Below are positions 1 to 9,093 of a stretch of DNA of 64,000 nucleotides, piece by piece. The stretch covers positions 33,710 through 97,709 of the forward strand of contig NZ_BMMM01000018.1 of NCBI RefSeq assembly GCF_014645835.1. The letters run 5' to 3'. The notes under the pieces were generated by a model. That model ran no database searches, was not told the origin of the DNA, and was given only the letters and a program-made list of their open reading frames with translations. This DNA is from Streptomyces albiflavescens (GTDB lineage: Bacteria; Actinomycetota; Actinomycetes; Streptomycetales; Streptomycetaceae). Position 1 is the stretch's first letter, and each line of letters begins with the position of its first letter. The position numbers and the translations under genes are program-made.

Positions 1-19
1 GTCGTACATGCTGACGTGC

Positions 20-1447
20 TTACGCGATGTGGTCCTCCTCCAGCTCCGCGTTGAAGCGGTTCTGGAAGCGGCCCATGTAGCGCCTCAGCTCGCTGTCGGT
101 GAGGGTGACGCCGTAGGTGGCCTCGACGTTGTTGCCGAACTCACCCTTCGTAGGCAGGCCCTGACCGTTTATCGACTGGCGGAACACCTGGTAGAAGCTC
201 TCCTCGCGGGTCTTCTCGTCGGCCAGCGGGGACTGCTCCTCGCGCGGGGACGGGATGGGGAGCTGCTCGGCCTCGGGGGTGCCGCCGCCCTCGCCGAGCT
301 GGCGGGTACGGCCGCCCGGGCCCGCCGGGATGGGGAAACTGCCCGTCTCCTCGGGGCCGGGCTCGTAGGCCTGGGCCTGCGGGTCCCCGTATCCCTGGGC
401 CTGCGGGTCCCCGTAACCCTGTGCCTGCTGGTCCTCGTACCACTGCCAGCCCTCTTGCTCCTGGGCGTACGACGGGTCGTAGGGGGGTTGGTACGTGGGG
501 TCGTAGCCGCCCCCGTAGACGACGTTCTGCTCGGGGGGTGCGAACCACGGGCTCTGGGGGTCTTCCAGCTGCTCGGGGCTCTGGTTGCCCTCGGGGTGTG
601 GGCGCTGCTCGCTTTGAGGTGCCACTCCCTGTGGGACGGGCGCCGCCCCGGCGGCACGATGGCCCGCGGCCGCGTCGAGTTCGGGGGCGCGTGCCGCGTC
701 GAGCGGCGCGGCGGTGTCCAGTTCAGGCTGGCGCGGCGCCGGGGGCAGCAGCGCGGGTTCGATTCCCGCTGCCGCCAAGCCCGACGGGGCCGTCTCCGAC
801 AGGGGGACGCCGTAGCGGGCCAGCCGCAGCGGCATCAGGCTCTCCACCGGGGCCTTGCGGCGCCAGGCGCGGCCGAAGCGGGAGTGGAGGCGGGCCCGGT
901 AGACGAGGCGTTCCTGCTCCAGCTTGATGACCTGCTCGTAGGAGCGCAGCTCCCACAGCTTCATGCGGCGCCACAGGAGGAACGTCGGAATCGGGGAGAG
1001 CAGCCAGCGGGTGAGGCGGACGCCCTCCATATGCTTGTCGGCGGTGATGTCCGCGATGCGGCCGATCGCGTGCCGGGCCGCCTCCACGGCCACGACGAAG
1101 AGGACCGGGATCACCGCGTGCATGCCGACGCCCAGCGGGTCCGGCCAGGCCGCCGCGCCGTTGAACGCGATCGTCGCCGCCGTCAGCAGCCATGCTGTCT
1201 GGCGGAGGAGGGGGAAGGGAATCCTGATCCAGGTCAGGAGCAGGTCCAGGGCGAGCAGGACGCAGATGCCCGCGTCGATGCCGATCGGGAAGACGTACGC
1301 GAAGTTCCCGAAGCCCTTCTTGAGAGCGAGCTCCCGGACGGCGGCGTACGAACCGGCGAAGCCGATACCGGCGATGACGACCGCACCGGTGACGACCACG
1401 CCGATGAGTATTCGGTGCGTGCGTGTGAGCTGAATGGGCGCGGCCAC
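20..1447 (-). CDS. DUF2637 membrane protein (SpdB-like)
   Basis: A 475-residue protein. The N-terminal half has about four hydrophobic segments (residues 5-130), typical of DUF2637 proteins, which are common in Streptomyces and related to Spd spread proteins of conjugative plasmids. A low-complexity middle rich in Pro, Gln and Tyr follows, with three YGDPQAQ-type repeats near residue 380. The C-terminal 65 residues look like a small folded domain (charged, ending EEDHIA). I chose the GTG at 1447 because it has a GGGGAGGGGAG ribosome site just upstream and begins right before the first hydrophobic segment; the longer upstream frame reads through a terminator hairpin. Function unknown. Confidence 0.8.
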   Translation of the reverse strand: MAAPIQLTRTHRILIGVVVTGAVVIAGIGFAGSYAAVRELALKKGFGNFAYVFPIGIDAGICVLLALDLLLTWIRIPFPLLRQTAWLLTAATIAFNGAAAWPDPLGVGMHAVIPVLFVVAVEAARHAIGRIADITADKHMEGVRLTRWLLSPIPTFLLWRRMKLWELRSYEQVIKLEQERLVYRARLHSRFGRAWRRKAPVESLMPLRLARYGVPLSETAPSGLAAAGIEPALLPPAPRQPELDTAAPLDAARAPELDAAAGHRAAGAAPVPQGVAPQSEQRPHPEGNQSPEQLEDPQSPWFAPPEQNVVYGGGYDPTYQPPYDPSYAQEQEGWQWYEDQQAQGYGDPQAQGYGDPQAQAYEPGPEETGSFPIPAGPGGRTRQLGEGGGTPEAEQLPIPSPREEQSPLADEKTREESFYQVFRQSINGQGLPTKGEFGNNVEATYGVTLTDSELRRYMGRFQNRFNAELEEDHIA

Positions 1448-1471
1448 CCGTACTCCCCTCCCCTTGCGTGT

Positions 1472-1485
1472 TGTTGCGCGCAACA
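1472..1485. promoter_or_regulatory. 14-bp perfect palindrome upstream of the DUF2637 gene
   Basis: TGTTGCGCGCAACA is a perfect palindrome about 25 bp upstream of the GTG at 1447. Position and symmetry suit an operator; the binding protein is unknown. Confidence 0.4.
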
Positions 1486-1526
1486 GGGTGGCACATGTGT
1501 GTGTCGCACGGGCGCGCGGTATGGCA

Positions 1527-1556
1527 GGAGCCCGGTCCCCGCGGGGGCCGGGCTCC
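1527..1556 (-). terminator. hairpin between lipoprotein and DUF2637 genes
   Basis: A 10-bp GC-rich stem (AGGAGCCCGG against CCGGGCTCCT) with further pairing of CCCC and GGGG towards a tight loop. It lies downstream of the lipoprotein gene at 1611-2438 and upstream of the DUF2637 gene, both on the minus strand, so it probably separates their transcripts. Confidence 0.6.
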
Positions 1557-1610
1557 TTCAAATGACTTGGTGGGACTGCGAGTTGAGCCCCGGACGGAGC
1601 CGGAAGTCCG

Positions 1611-2438
1611 TCAGCTCTTCTTTGACGGGGAAGCCGACTTCGACGCCGACTTCGAGGGGGAGGCCGACTTCGACGGGGAGGTGCTCGTGGCGCCCCTGTC
1701 CTGGTTGGCGGCGGACACCGCGGCCACCGCCTCCTTCGCGGCCTTCTCGGCGTCCTTCAGCAGGTCGGCGGCGTTCGGGGTCTTCTCGCCCGCCAGGCCG
1801 GCGCCGTTGTAGTCGAGCGTGATGACGACGTTCTCGACACGGGCCACGATCGTCTGCTGCTTGAAGGAGCCTTCCTTCTTCTTCAGGTCGTAGCTCACGG
1901 CCGTCGCCTCGTCGCCCGTCCCGGACACCGGCTGCGACTTGGTGCTCTTGGCGCCCGTCACCGACTGGGCGCCCTTGACCTGCTTCTCGAAGTACTTGTG
2001 CGCGAGCTGGTCGCCCTCGCCGCGCGAGTCCGAGTCGAAACGCAGCAGGGCCACGTTCAGCCAGCGGTACTGCGAGCCCTGCACCCCGTTGTTGTCGAGG
2101 CTGCTCCAGTAGCAGTTACCGCGCGCCTCCACATCGTCCGACTTGCCCTCATTGCCGGACTTGGCACCCTTCGGGACGAGTTCGCCCAGTGTCTTCTTCG
2201 ACAGCACCGAGCAGGGCTCGGGCAGTTTCGCGTACGCCGCCGGCTTGACGGCGTTCGCCGAGGCGCTCGCGGACGCCTTCGCGTCGGGGCTCGAACCGGC
2301 ACTCTTCTTGGCGTCGTCGCCGGAGCCGGAGTCCGAGGAACAACCGGCGGCGACAAGCATCACCGGGACGGCGGCTGCGCTGACGAGGATGCGGGTGAGT
2401 CGCGGTGCTCGGCCTACTCGCTGTACTGGTCGGTGCAT
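1611..2438 (-). CDS. DUF3558 family lipoprotein
   Basis: 275 residues. Signal peptide with lipobox VAAGC at about residues 22-27, then a Ser/Ala/Lys-rich linker and a DUF3558-type domain (about residues 70-215) with two Cys, PCSVL and GNCYW, that probably form a disulfide. The tail is made of SPSKSAS repeats. The ATG at 2438 has GAAGGAA upstream and puts the signal peptide at the N-terminus; the longer frame to 2570 is not needed. It lies on the same strand as a second DUF3558 lipoprotein. An extracytoplasmic membrane-anchored role is expected; the function is unknown. Confidence 0.85.
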   Translation of the reverse strand: MHRPVQRVGRAPRLTRILVSAAAVPVMLVAAGCSSDSGSGDDAKKSAGSSPDAKASASASANAVKPAAYAKLPEPCSVLSKKTLGELVPKGAKSGNEGKSDDVEARGNCYWSSLDNNGVQGSQYRWLNVALLRFDSDSRGEGDQLAHKYFEKQVKGAQSVTGAKSTKSQPVSGTGDEATAVSYDLKKKEGSFKQQTIVARVENVVITLDYNGAGLAGEKTPNAADLLKDAEKAAKEAVAAVSAANQDRGATSTSPSKSASPSKSASKSASPSKKS

Positions 2439-2585
2439 GGTTCCTTCACTCGTGGCGCTCGTGGTGCGGCCGCACATGGAACGTGCGACCGGTCGGGTCC
2501 GAGGGGCCACGGTACGCGGTGAGGCGGCTGTGCGTTTCCGGTTCGGGGGGTTTGAGCGAGGGGGCCGCAAGGTGTCGCGGGCCCC

Positions 2586-3416
2586 CTATCCGTCGAGCTT
2601 GTCCGCGAGCTTCTCCGCCAGTTTCCACGCCCTGTCCTGCATTTCCTTGCTGTCCGGGGTGTCGGTGGACGCGGTCGGCTGCTCGGCGTACTCGATCGTC
2701 ACGATCACATTCGACGTGCGGAACACCACAGTCACCGTGCGCTGCTGGGCCGCCGAGGACGCCGGGCTCAGCTTGTCGTTCAGGAACGCCTCGTCGCCGA
2801 GGTCGTCGAGCGTACGGGGCTGGAGATCGGTGGGGGTCTCGCTCGGGGAGGCGGTCGCGGACGAGGAGGGGGAGGCGGACGAGGACGACGAGGAGGGGGC
2901 GGAAGGGGGCGCGGTGTCGCTGCTCGAAGCCGAGCTGGAAGCCGAGCTGGAACTGGAGTCGGCCGGCTCGGGGAGGTCGGCCGCCGTTTGCTTGCCCGCG
3001 TAGATCTCCTGGGCCTTGTTGGCGTCGCTCACCGCGTTGTCGTACGAGACCACCCGCTCGAAGTCGACGAGAAGGTGATCGGTGGCGGACGTGGACTCCA
3101 CTTTCCAGCGGCAGCCGTCGCGCCGGTCCGTGTCGTACGTGAGCGTGGCCTCGCCCTCGTACGCCTTGTCGCGCGTCTCCGCGTCCGCGATCTGCTCGAT
3201 CCCGGGCAGCAGCGAGTCGAGGCTGTCGTGATCGACCGCGCCGCAGGTCTCCGGGAGCGTGCGGTACTTGCCGGGTTGGGCCGCGGGCGCCGTCGTACCG
3301 GTGTCGCTCCCCTTGGAGTCGTCCGCCGCGCCACCGCTTCCCGAACCGCCCGTGCAGCCCGCCAGCAGTGCCGCGAGGAGCACGGCGATGCCGGGTACGT
3401 ACGCCTTCCGCTGCAC
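2586..3416 (-). CDS. DUF3558 family lipoprotein
   Basis: 276 residues starting at GTG with GAGGAG upstream. Lipobox LLAGC at residues 17-21, then a Ser/Gly linker. The DUF3558-type domain is interrupted at about residues 150-190 by a Ser/Ala/Pro low-complexity stretch; the Cys of ETCGAVD and DGCRW correspond to the disulfide pair of the neighbouring paralogue. The two genes are about 148 bp apart on the same strand and probably arose by duplication. Function unknown. Confidence 0.85.
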   Translation of the reverse strand: MQRKAYVPGIAVLLAALLAGCTGGSGSGGAADDSKGSDTGTTAPAAQPGKYRTLPETCGAVDHDSLDSLLPGIEQIADAETRDKAYEGEATLTYDTDRRDGCRWKVESTSATDHLLVDFERVVSYDNAVSDANKAQEIYAGKQTAADLPEPADSSSSSASSSASSSDTAPPSAPSSSSSSASPSSSATASPSETPTDLQPRTLDDLGDEAFLNDKLSPASSAAQQRTVTVVFRTSNVIVTIEYAEQPTASTDTPDSKEMQDRAWKLAEKLADKLDG

Positions 3417-3618
3417 GGTCAGGCTCCTCTCGACGGTTCCCGACGGATCTGCGGCCGGGGTGTCCTGTGGTTATTCGGTTGCCGCGTGAGGGCGGCCCCT
3501 GGAGACAATGTGTATCGCACGCACTGCCGTGGACGCCGGTCCGTTGTCCCATACGTCGACCTTGGCGCGGGTTTTGCGTTTTTTGACTTCTGATGTTTTC
3601 CGGGGGATTGAGGACGAT

Positions 3619-4812
3619 ATGTCGTACGTAGAGGTTCCGGGGGCGAAGGTCCCCATCCGCATGTGGACCGATCCGGCGTCGGTCGAGGACGTCGCACTGC
3701 GCCAGCTCCAGAACGTGGCGACCCTGCCGTGGATCAAGGGCCTGGCTGTCATGCCCGACGTCCACTACGGGAAGGGCGCGACCGTCGGCTCCGTCATCGC
3801 CATGCGGGACGCGGTGTGTCCCGCGGCGGTGGGGGTGGACATCGGGTGCGGGATGTCCGCGGTCAAGACCTCGCTCACGGCCAATGATCTGCCGGGAGAC
3901 CTTTCTCGGCTTCGGTCGAAGATCGAGGAGGCCATTCCGGTGGGGCGGGGGATGCATGAGTCCCCGGTCGAGCCGGGGCGGTTCCATGCGATGGCCACGG
4001 CCGGGTGGGACGACTTCTGGGGGCGGTTCGACGGGGTCGCCGAGGCGGTGAAGTTCCGTCAGGAGCGCGCCACCAAGCAGATGGGAACACTCGGATCGGG
4101 CAACCACTTTGTCGAGGTGTGCACCGATACGACCGGAGCTGTCTGGCTGATGCTGCACTCCGGTTCGCGGAACATCGGCAAGGAACTGGCCGAGCACCAC
4201 ATCGGTGTGGCGCAGAAGCTCCCGCACAACCAGGGTCTGGTCGACCGTGACCTCGCGGTCTTCGTCGCGGACACCCCGCAGATGGCGGCGTACCGCAACG
4301 ACCTGTTCTGGGCGCAGGAGTACGCGAAGCACAACCGCGCCCTCATGATGGCGCTCCTGAAGGACGTGGTCCGCAAGGAGTTCAAGAAGGCGAAGCCGAC
4401 CTTCGAGCAGGAGATCTCCTGCCACCACAACTATGTGGCGGAGGAGCGCTACGAGGGCATGGACCTGCTCGTCACCCGCAAGGGCGCGATCCGCGCGGGC
4501 TCCGGCGAGTACGGGATCATCCCGGGCTCGATGGGCACGGGTTCGTACATCGTGAAGGGCCTCGGCAACGAGAAGGCGTTCAACTCGGCGTCGCACGGCG
4601 CCGGTCGGCGCATGAGCCGCAACGCGGCGAAGCGCCGCTTCTCGACGCGCGACCTGGAAGAGCAGACCCAGGGCGTCGAGTGCCGCAAGGACTCCGGCGT
4701 CGTGGACGAGATCCCGGGTGCCTACAAGCCGATCGAGAAGGTCATCGATCAGCAGCGCGACCTCGTGGAGGTCGTGGCGAAGCTGAAGCAGGTCGTGTGC
4801 GTGAAGGGCTGA
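3619..4812 (+). CDS. rtcB: RtcB-type RNA ligase
   Basis: 397 residues, the usual size for actinobacterial RtcB. RtcB joins 2',3'-cyclic phosphate or 3'-phosphate RNA ends to 5'-OH ends using GTP and Mn2+. Visible motifs: PDVHYGKG, the metal-binding Cys in VGVDIGCGMS, GSGNHF, HSGSRNIG, HNYVAEE, the GMP-binding stretch GSMGTGSYIV and the SHGAGR motif carrying the guanylylated His. The ATG at 3619 starts the family N-terminus MSYVEVPGAKVPI; the frame upstream of it is not conserved. It stands alone on the plus strand, divergent from the lipoproteins and followed by a terminator. Confidence 0.95.
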   Translation: MSYVEVPGAKVPIRMWTDPASVEDVALRQLQNVATLPWIKGLAVMPDVHYGKGATVGSVIAMRDAVCPAAVGVDIGCGMSAVKTSLTANDLPGDLSRLRSKIEEAIPVGRGMHESPVEPGRFHAMATAGWDDFWGRFDGVAEAVKFRQERATKQMGTLGSGNHFVEVCTDTTGAVWLMLHSGSRNIGKELAEHHIGVAQKLPHNQGLVDRDLAVFVADTPQMAAYRNDLFWAQEYAKHNRALMMALLKDVVRKEFKKAKPTFEQEISCHHNYVAEERYEGMDLLVTRKGAIRAGSGEYGIIPGSMGTGSYIVKGLGNEKAFNSASHGAGRRMSRNAAKRRFSTRDLEEQTQGVECRKDSGVVDEIPGAYKPIEKVIDQQRDLVEVVAKLKQVVCVKG

Positions 4813-4838
4813 CCTTCAGCACTCCATCTGAGCGACGG

Positions 4839-4863
4839 GCCCCGGACTCTGCGAGTCCGGGGC
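4839..4863. terminator. bidirectional terminator hairpin
   Basis: A perfect 11-bp stem (GCCCCGGACTC against GAGTCCGGGGC) with a TGC loop, between the convergent rtcB and peptidase genes. Confidence 0.85.
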
Positions 4864-4978
4864 TCTGCTGTGAGCGTGGGGCCTCGGACCTGGTGGCCAC
4901 AGCACTGCCTTACGGATCCCGGGCGTTCCGGAGCCCGAACGAGTCGGCGCGTGCCCTTGCCGCGGGGCGACGGCGGGC

Positions 4979-6667
4979 TCAGGAGACGATGCCGGCCATC
5001 GCTCCGCCGCCGGTGGCGATGCCGGCCATGGCTCCGGGGCCGGTGGCGACGCCGGCCATGGCTCCGCCGCCGGTGGCGACGCCGCCGCTCGGCTTGGGTG
5101 CGGAGAAGGGGGGCTTGTCCTGTCGGCACGTTGCCTTGGCCGGCGGGAGGGTGCCGTCGATGAAGTAGCGGCTCTCGTAGTCGTTCACGCAGCTACTGGG
5201 GTTGATGAGTGCGGTGTGCCCGTACCCGTTGTTGGTGAGCAGGCGGGCGTTGGCCAGTTCTTCGGCCATGGTCTGCGCGCCCGAGTAGGGAGTGGAGGGG
5301 TCGTAGGTGGTGCCGACCAGCAGGACGGGGTGCGCCGTCGGCTTGTTCCACGGGCCGCGGTAACGGTCGGCGGCGACCGCCGGCCAGGTGGCGCACCCCT
5401 CGGCGGCCCAGGTCCAGTTACGTCCGGCGTCGCCCGCACGGAGGGCACTGGCCTCCTCCAGGGCGTGGTAGACCCCGGGGTCACGCGGATTGGGGCTTTC
5501 GGCGCAGAGCACGGCACTCGCCTGTTCCTCGCCCAGGTACGGATGCGGATGCGGGACCGGTTGCGCGGGTGGGGGTGGGGACGGCTCCGGAACGCGGCCC
5601 TGCCACAGGTTCTGCAGTCTGCCGGCGAGGTCCGTCCATCCGGGGTGGACGACGTAGAGGCTGTTCACCGCGTCACCGACCGTACGGCCATAGGTCCACA
5701 CACCCACGGGATGCTCACGGAGTCGCCGCATCAGCTGGTCGAACTTGTTCCGGGTCGCTTTCGGGCTGCCGGCTGAGAAGGCGCAGCGGGCGGTGGCGGC
5801 GGACCCGCACAGGGTCAGGAACTTGTCCAGGACCGCTGCCGCGCTGCGGTCCGTGCCCATGCGCAGGAATGTCGTGAGCCGGGGGTCGTCGTCGGAGGCG
5901 TGGTTCGTCCAGGCCTGCGGGTCGATGGTGCTGTCGAGGGCCATGGCGCGGACCTTGCCGGGGAAGAGGTTGGCGTAGGTGGCGCCCAGGAACGTGCCGT
6001 AGGAGATCCCGAGGTAGGTGAGTTGTGGGTCGCCCACCGCCTGGCGGAGCTGGTCCAGGTCGCGAGCGGTGTCGGTGGTCGACACATGGCGCAGGAGCTC
6101 GGGGTCGCGCTGTTCGCAGCGTCGGCCCAGTTCGGCGTACGCGGCGATCCAGGTCTTCCGCTCCTGTGCGCCGACCGGGAGGCCGGCCGGTTTGCTCGCG
6201 TTCCACGCGTCGGCTTCCTTGCGACTCGCGAAGCAGTTCACCGCGGTGCTGCTGCCGACCCCGCGGGGGTCCCAGCTGACGATGTCGAACCGCGCCCGTA
6301 CCTCCCGCGGGAAGAACTCGTAGTCCTGTGGCATCTGGACCGTTCCCGGCCCGCCGGGTCCGCCGGGGTTGAAGAACAGGGTGCCGATGCGCCGCCCGGG
6401 GCCGGTCGCCTTCCGTTTCACGACCGCCAGTTCGACGGTGCGGCCGCGGGGGTTGCGGTAGTCCAGCGGCACCTTCGCTGTCGCGCAGTCGAACGGGCTG
6501 CCCTGAACGCAGGGTCTCCAGTCCAACTTCGGGGCGGGCACCGAAGGTGTCGGGGCACCGTCGGCCGCGGCGAGGTCCTGTCCGGACAGTGCCGTCGAGC
6601 AGGCCACCACCGCGGCGACGACCGCGGCGCAACACCTACGGCCCGCTATGGGGCCGGATATGAGCAT
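4979..6667 (-). CDS. secreted alpha/beta hydrolase, tripeptidyl aminopeptidase (TAP) family
   Basis: 562 residues. Signal peptide at residues 1-35. Oxyanion region NPGGPGGPG, nucleophile Ser222 in GISYGT, Asp in GTTYDPSTPY and His in NGYGHTAL, with the TAP C-terminal domain between Asp and His. This family (SlpD/SlpE and Tap of Streptomyces) removes N-terminal tripeptides or short peptides from secreted proteins. The last 35 residues are three 10-residue repeats of the form GVATGGGAMA, an unusual flexible tail without catalytic residues. The ATG at 6667 has GGAAGGGA upstream. Confidence 0.9.
   Translation of the reverse strand: MLISGPIAGRRCCAAVVAAVVACSTALSGQDLAAADGAPTPSVPAPKLDWRPCVQGSPFDCATAKVPLDYRNPRGRTVELAVVKRKATGPGRRIGTLFFNPGGPGGPGTVQMPQDYEFFPREVRARFDIVSWDPRGVGSSTAVNCFASRKEADAWNASKPAGLPVGAQERKTWIAAYAELGRRCEQRDPELLRHVSTTDTARDLDQLRQAVGDPQLTYLGISYGTFLGATYANLFPGKVRAMALDSTIDPQAWTNHASDDDPRLTTFLRMGTDRSAAAVLDKFLTLCGSAATARCAFSAGSPKATRNKFDQLMRRLREHPVGVWTYGRTVGDAVNSLYVVHPGWTDLAGRLQNLWQGRVPEPSPPPPAQPVPHPHPYLGEEQASAVLCAESPNPRDPGVYHALEEASALRAGDAGRNWTWAAEGCATWPAVAADRYRGPWNKPTAHPVLLVGTTYDPSTPYSGAQTMAEELANARLLTNNGYGHTALINPSSCVNDYESRYFIDGTLPPAKATCRQDKPPFSAPKPSGGVATGGGAMAGVATGPGAMAGIATGGGAMAGIVS
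4988..5077 (-). repeat. 30-bp tandem repeat, 3 copies, inside the peptidase gene
   Basis: Three near-identical 30-bp units (plus-strand core GCCGGCCATSGCTCC) encode the 10-residue repeats at the C-terminus of the peptidase. The unit length is a multiple of three, so copy number can vary without a frameshift. Confidence 0.85.
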
Positions 6668-6702
6668 GCGTTGTCCCTTCCACGGCTGAGCGCCCGATGC
6701 CG

Positions 6703-6774
6703 GCCATGCGCCGGACGTCGGCCATGCGCCGGACGTCGGCCATGCGCCGGAGGTCGGCCATGCCCCGGGCGTCG
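6703..6774 (+). repeat. 18-bp tandem repeat, 4 copies, upstream of the peptidase gene
   Basis: Four adjacent copies of GCCATGCGCCGGACGTCG; the last two are slightly diverged. They lie 36-107 bp upstream of the peptidase start codon, in its promoter/leader region. The 266-bp gap between the peptidase and the DUF6126-like gene holds nothing else recognisable. Confidence 0.8.
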
Positions 6775-6933
6775 GCAGGCATCCGTGTCAACAACACCGC
6801 GGTTCGGAAACGCGCGCGAGCCAACCGCAGCCGAATGGCCGAGTCGCTCGATGCCGAGGGCGCCCTCCGTGGCCTGGCGGAAGGACAAAGGACAGGGGGA
6901 AGGGGCAGGGGTTTCGAGCAGGTGCCGCCGCGA

Positions 6934-7158
6934 TCACTTCGCGTGCGTCACCGCGTAGATCATGACGAACGCCACGATGTGGATGCCGAAGAGGAAGTAC
7001 GCGAGGTAGTACCAGACCATGCGCTCGCGCTTCTTCTCCAGGGCCAGGCGCTGCCGGTCCCTGGAGGCTGTGTCGTCGGCTGCGTCGGCTGTGGCAGCTG
7101 TGGCGGCTATGTCGGCTGTGGCGGCCGTGGCGTCGCCGGCGTCTGCCGGTTCGGGCAT
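6934..7158 (-). CDS. small membrane protein, DUF6126-like
   Basis: 74 residues: an Ala/Asp/Thr-rich N-terminus, a basic stretch ALEKKRERMVW and one membrane segment (residues 50-70, YYLAYFLFGIHIVAFVMIY). Its ATG overlaps the stop codon of the upstream dehydrogenase by one base (TGATG), so the two are translationally coupled. I believe it matches the DUF6126 family of small Streptomyces proteins; function unknown. Confidence 0.75.
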   Translation of the reverse strand: MPEPADAGDATAATADIAATAATADAADDTASRDRQRLALEKKRERMVWYYLAYFLFGIHIVAFVMIYAVTHAK

Positions 7159-7946
7159 CACGACTCCCGGTGGATCTTCGTGTTCGACGCCTGTGCGCGG
7201 GGGCGTACTACCAGGAGGTCGACGTTCACATGGCTGGGGCGGGTGACCGTCCAGGTGATGGTCTCGGCCACGTCGTCGGCGGTCAGCGGTTCGGCCACGC
7301 CCGCGTACACCTTCGCCGCCTTCTCCGTGTCGCCGCCGAAGCGGGTCAGCGCGAACTCGTCCGTCTTGACCATGCCGGGCGCGATCTCGATGACGCGGAC
7401 GGGCGTGCCGACGATCTCCAGACGGAGCGTCTCCGCGAGGACGTGCTCGGCGTGCTTGGCGGCGACGTAGCCGCCACCGCCCTCGTAGGTGCCGTGGCCG
7501 GCGGTGGAGGAGAGCACGACGACCGTGCCGTCGCCGCTCGCGGTGAGGGCGGGAAGGAGGGCCTGGGTGATGTTCAGGGTGCCGATGACGTTCGTCTCGT
7601 ACATCTGGCGCCAGTCGGCCGGGTCGCCCGTCGCGACCGGGTCGGCGCCGAGTGCGCCGCCCGCGTTGTTGACCAGGACGCCGACCGTCTTGAAGGCGGT
7701 CGCGAACTCGTCGACCGCCGCGCGGTCCGTGACGTCCAGCGCGTACGCCGTCGCCTGGTGGCCCGCCGCGTTGATCTCCTCCGCGAGCGCCTCGATGCGG
7801 TCCTTGCGGCGGGCGGTGAGCACCACGCGGTAGCCGGCCGCGGCGAGCTGCCGGGCCGTCGCCGCGCCGATACCGCTGCTCGCGCCGGTGATGACGGCGA
7901 TGCGGGAGGGGGCGGACGGCGCGGAGGGCGCGGACGGCGCGGTCAT
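7158..7946 (-). CDS. short-chain dehydrogenase/reductase (SDR)
   Basis: 262 residues of classical SDR architecture: NAD(P)-binding TGASSGIG at residues 20-27, NNAG near residue 93, and the catalytic Ser and Tyr-x3-Lys in LSSTAG and YVAAKH. Basic residues in LTARRKDR at the second strand suggest NADP(H) preference. Four APS/SAP repeats precede the fold. It is coupled to the small membrane protein downstream, so the enzyme may act near the membrane (inference). Substrate unknown. Confidence 0.9.
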   Translation of the reverse strand: MTAPSAPSAPSAPSRIAVITGASSGIGAATARQLAAAGYRVVLTARRKDRIEALAEEINAAGHQATAYALDVTDRAAVDEFATAFKTVGVLVNNAGGALGADPVATGDPADWRQMYETNVIGTLNITQALLPALTASGDGTVVVLSSTAGHGTYEGGGGYVAAKHAEHVLAETLRLEIVGTPVRVIEIAPGMVKTDEFALTRFGGDTEKAAKVYAGVAEPLTADDVAETITWTVTRPSHVNVDLLVVRPRAQASNTKIHRES

Positions 7947-8140
7947 TTTTGGCTCCTCGGGCGGGTGCCCGTGCGGTGCGTACGGGCGTGTGTACGGGAA
8001 TCTTCGTCAGGATAGGCAGGTCCTGGGCGTCGGCGTCGAGTTGTCCGGGTTCCGCGGCCGGTCGGTGGTCCGGGTTCGGCACCGGTCGGGTGGTCCGGGT
8101 TCCGCACCGGTCCGGCGGTGCGGGCGCGGGGTCGACGGCG

Positions 8141-8476
8141 TCAGTTGCCTCGTGGCGCGTACATGATGACGGCCATTCCGGCGAGGCAGATCAGCGCGCC
8201 GGTGACGTCCCAGCGGTCGGGGCGGTAGCCGTCCGCGACCATGCCCCAGGCGAGGGAGCCGGCCACGAAGACTCCGCCGTACGCGGCGAGGATGCGGCCG
8301 AACTCGGCGTTCGGCTGGAGGGTGGCCACGAAGCCGTACACGCCGAGGGCCATGACGCCCGCGCCGATCCAGAGCCAGCCGCGGTGCTCGCGTACGCCTT
8401 GCCAGACCAGCCAGGCGCCGCCGATCTCGAAGAGCGCCGCGAGGACGAAAAGGGCGGCGGAGCGGACGATCAGCAT
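8141..8476 (-). CDS. UPF0060 (YnfA-like) membrane protein
   Basis: 111 residues, family length. Four hydrophobic helices and the family signature LFEIGGAWLVWQGVREHRGW, then AAYGGVFVAGSLAWG and DRWDVTGALICLAGM. The fold is related to small multidrug resistance transporters, but the function is not established. It stands alone on the minus strand, divergent from the secreted protein gene that follows. Confidence 0.9.
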   Translation of the reverse strand: MLIVRSAALFVLAALFEIGGAWLVWQGVREHRGWLWIGAGVMALGVYGFVATLQPNAEFGRILAAYGGVFVAGSLAWGMVADGYRPDRWDVTGALICLAGMAVIMYAPRGN

Positions 8477-8622
8477 GCGGTCACTCTCGCATGCGGCCGC
8501 GAGAGGGATTCCGTCACCTGATGGACGGCGCCTGCCGGCGGTCAGGGGTGGGATACATCCCTTGACGGTGACCTGATCACCCTCACCTGACGACCTGTCG
8601 ATCCAGCGAAGGAAATGACGTC

Positions 8623-9093
8623 ATGCGGATGGGGATGAGAGTGCTGTGCGTGGTGGGTTCGGGGGCGTTTCTGCTGGGGGGTACGGCTTCGCCGGGCTTC
8701 GCCGTGTCTCCCGAGGCCGATCTCGCCTATCACGGGTACGTGTCCGTGGCCGCCGGGAGCGTCGACGTCCGGTTCACCCCGCAGAACCACGGGCCGACCG
8801 CCGTTTCCGACGCGACCGTGCGGCTGCGCTGGTCGGTTCCGCTCGCGGCTGCGCAGCGGCTGCCGGAGCAGTGCGCGCGGGCGGGGGAGCGGGCGGTGGT
8901 GTGCCGGACGGGGGCGTTGGCCGCGGACGGGCTGGGGGAGGAGATCGGGGTGACGGTGCGGCTGGTGGGGGTGCCGTCCGAGGTGACTCTTCAGATCGAC
9001 ACGGTGTGGAGTGGCGGGGCGGTGGATCGCAACCATGCGAATGACCGGCAGCGGGTGCTGGCGCTGGAAACGGGGGATGCGTATGTGTTCTAG
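8623..9093 (+). CDS. small secreted protein with a DUF11/CARDB-like beta domain
   Basis: 156 residues. Signal peptide at residues 1-27 (ending SPGFAVS), then one beta-rich domain with TPQNHGPTAVSDATV, typical of repeated-type bacterial Ig-like surface domains, and two Cys (EQCARAG, VVCRTG) that may form a disulfide. ATG start with GAAGGAA upstream. The family assignment rests on sequence feel rather than a decisive motif; function unknown. Confidence 0.65.
   Translation: MRMGMRVLCVVGSGAFLLGGTASPGFAVSPEADLAYHGYVSVAAGSVDVRFTPQNHGPTAVSDATVRLRWSVPLAAAQRLPEQCARAGERAVVCRTGALAADGLGEEIGVTVRLVGVPSEVTLQIDTVWSGGAVDRNHANDRQRVLALETGDAYVF

Noticed and set aside
753..769. tRNA T-arm-like sequence GCGGGTTCGATTCCCGC
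   Set aside because: It has a perfect T-arm look, but no acceptor, D- or anticodon arms can be placed around it, and it lies inside the DUF2637 coding sequence (encoding GIEPALL).
2446..4596. 716-codon minus-strand frame
   Set aside because: Runs antisense through rtcB and over the lipoprotein gene; Arg/His/Pro-rich product typical of shadow frames in high-GC DNA.
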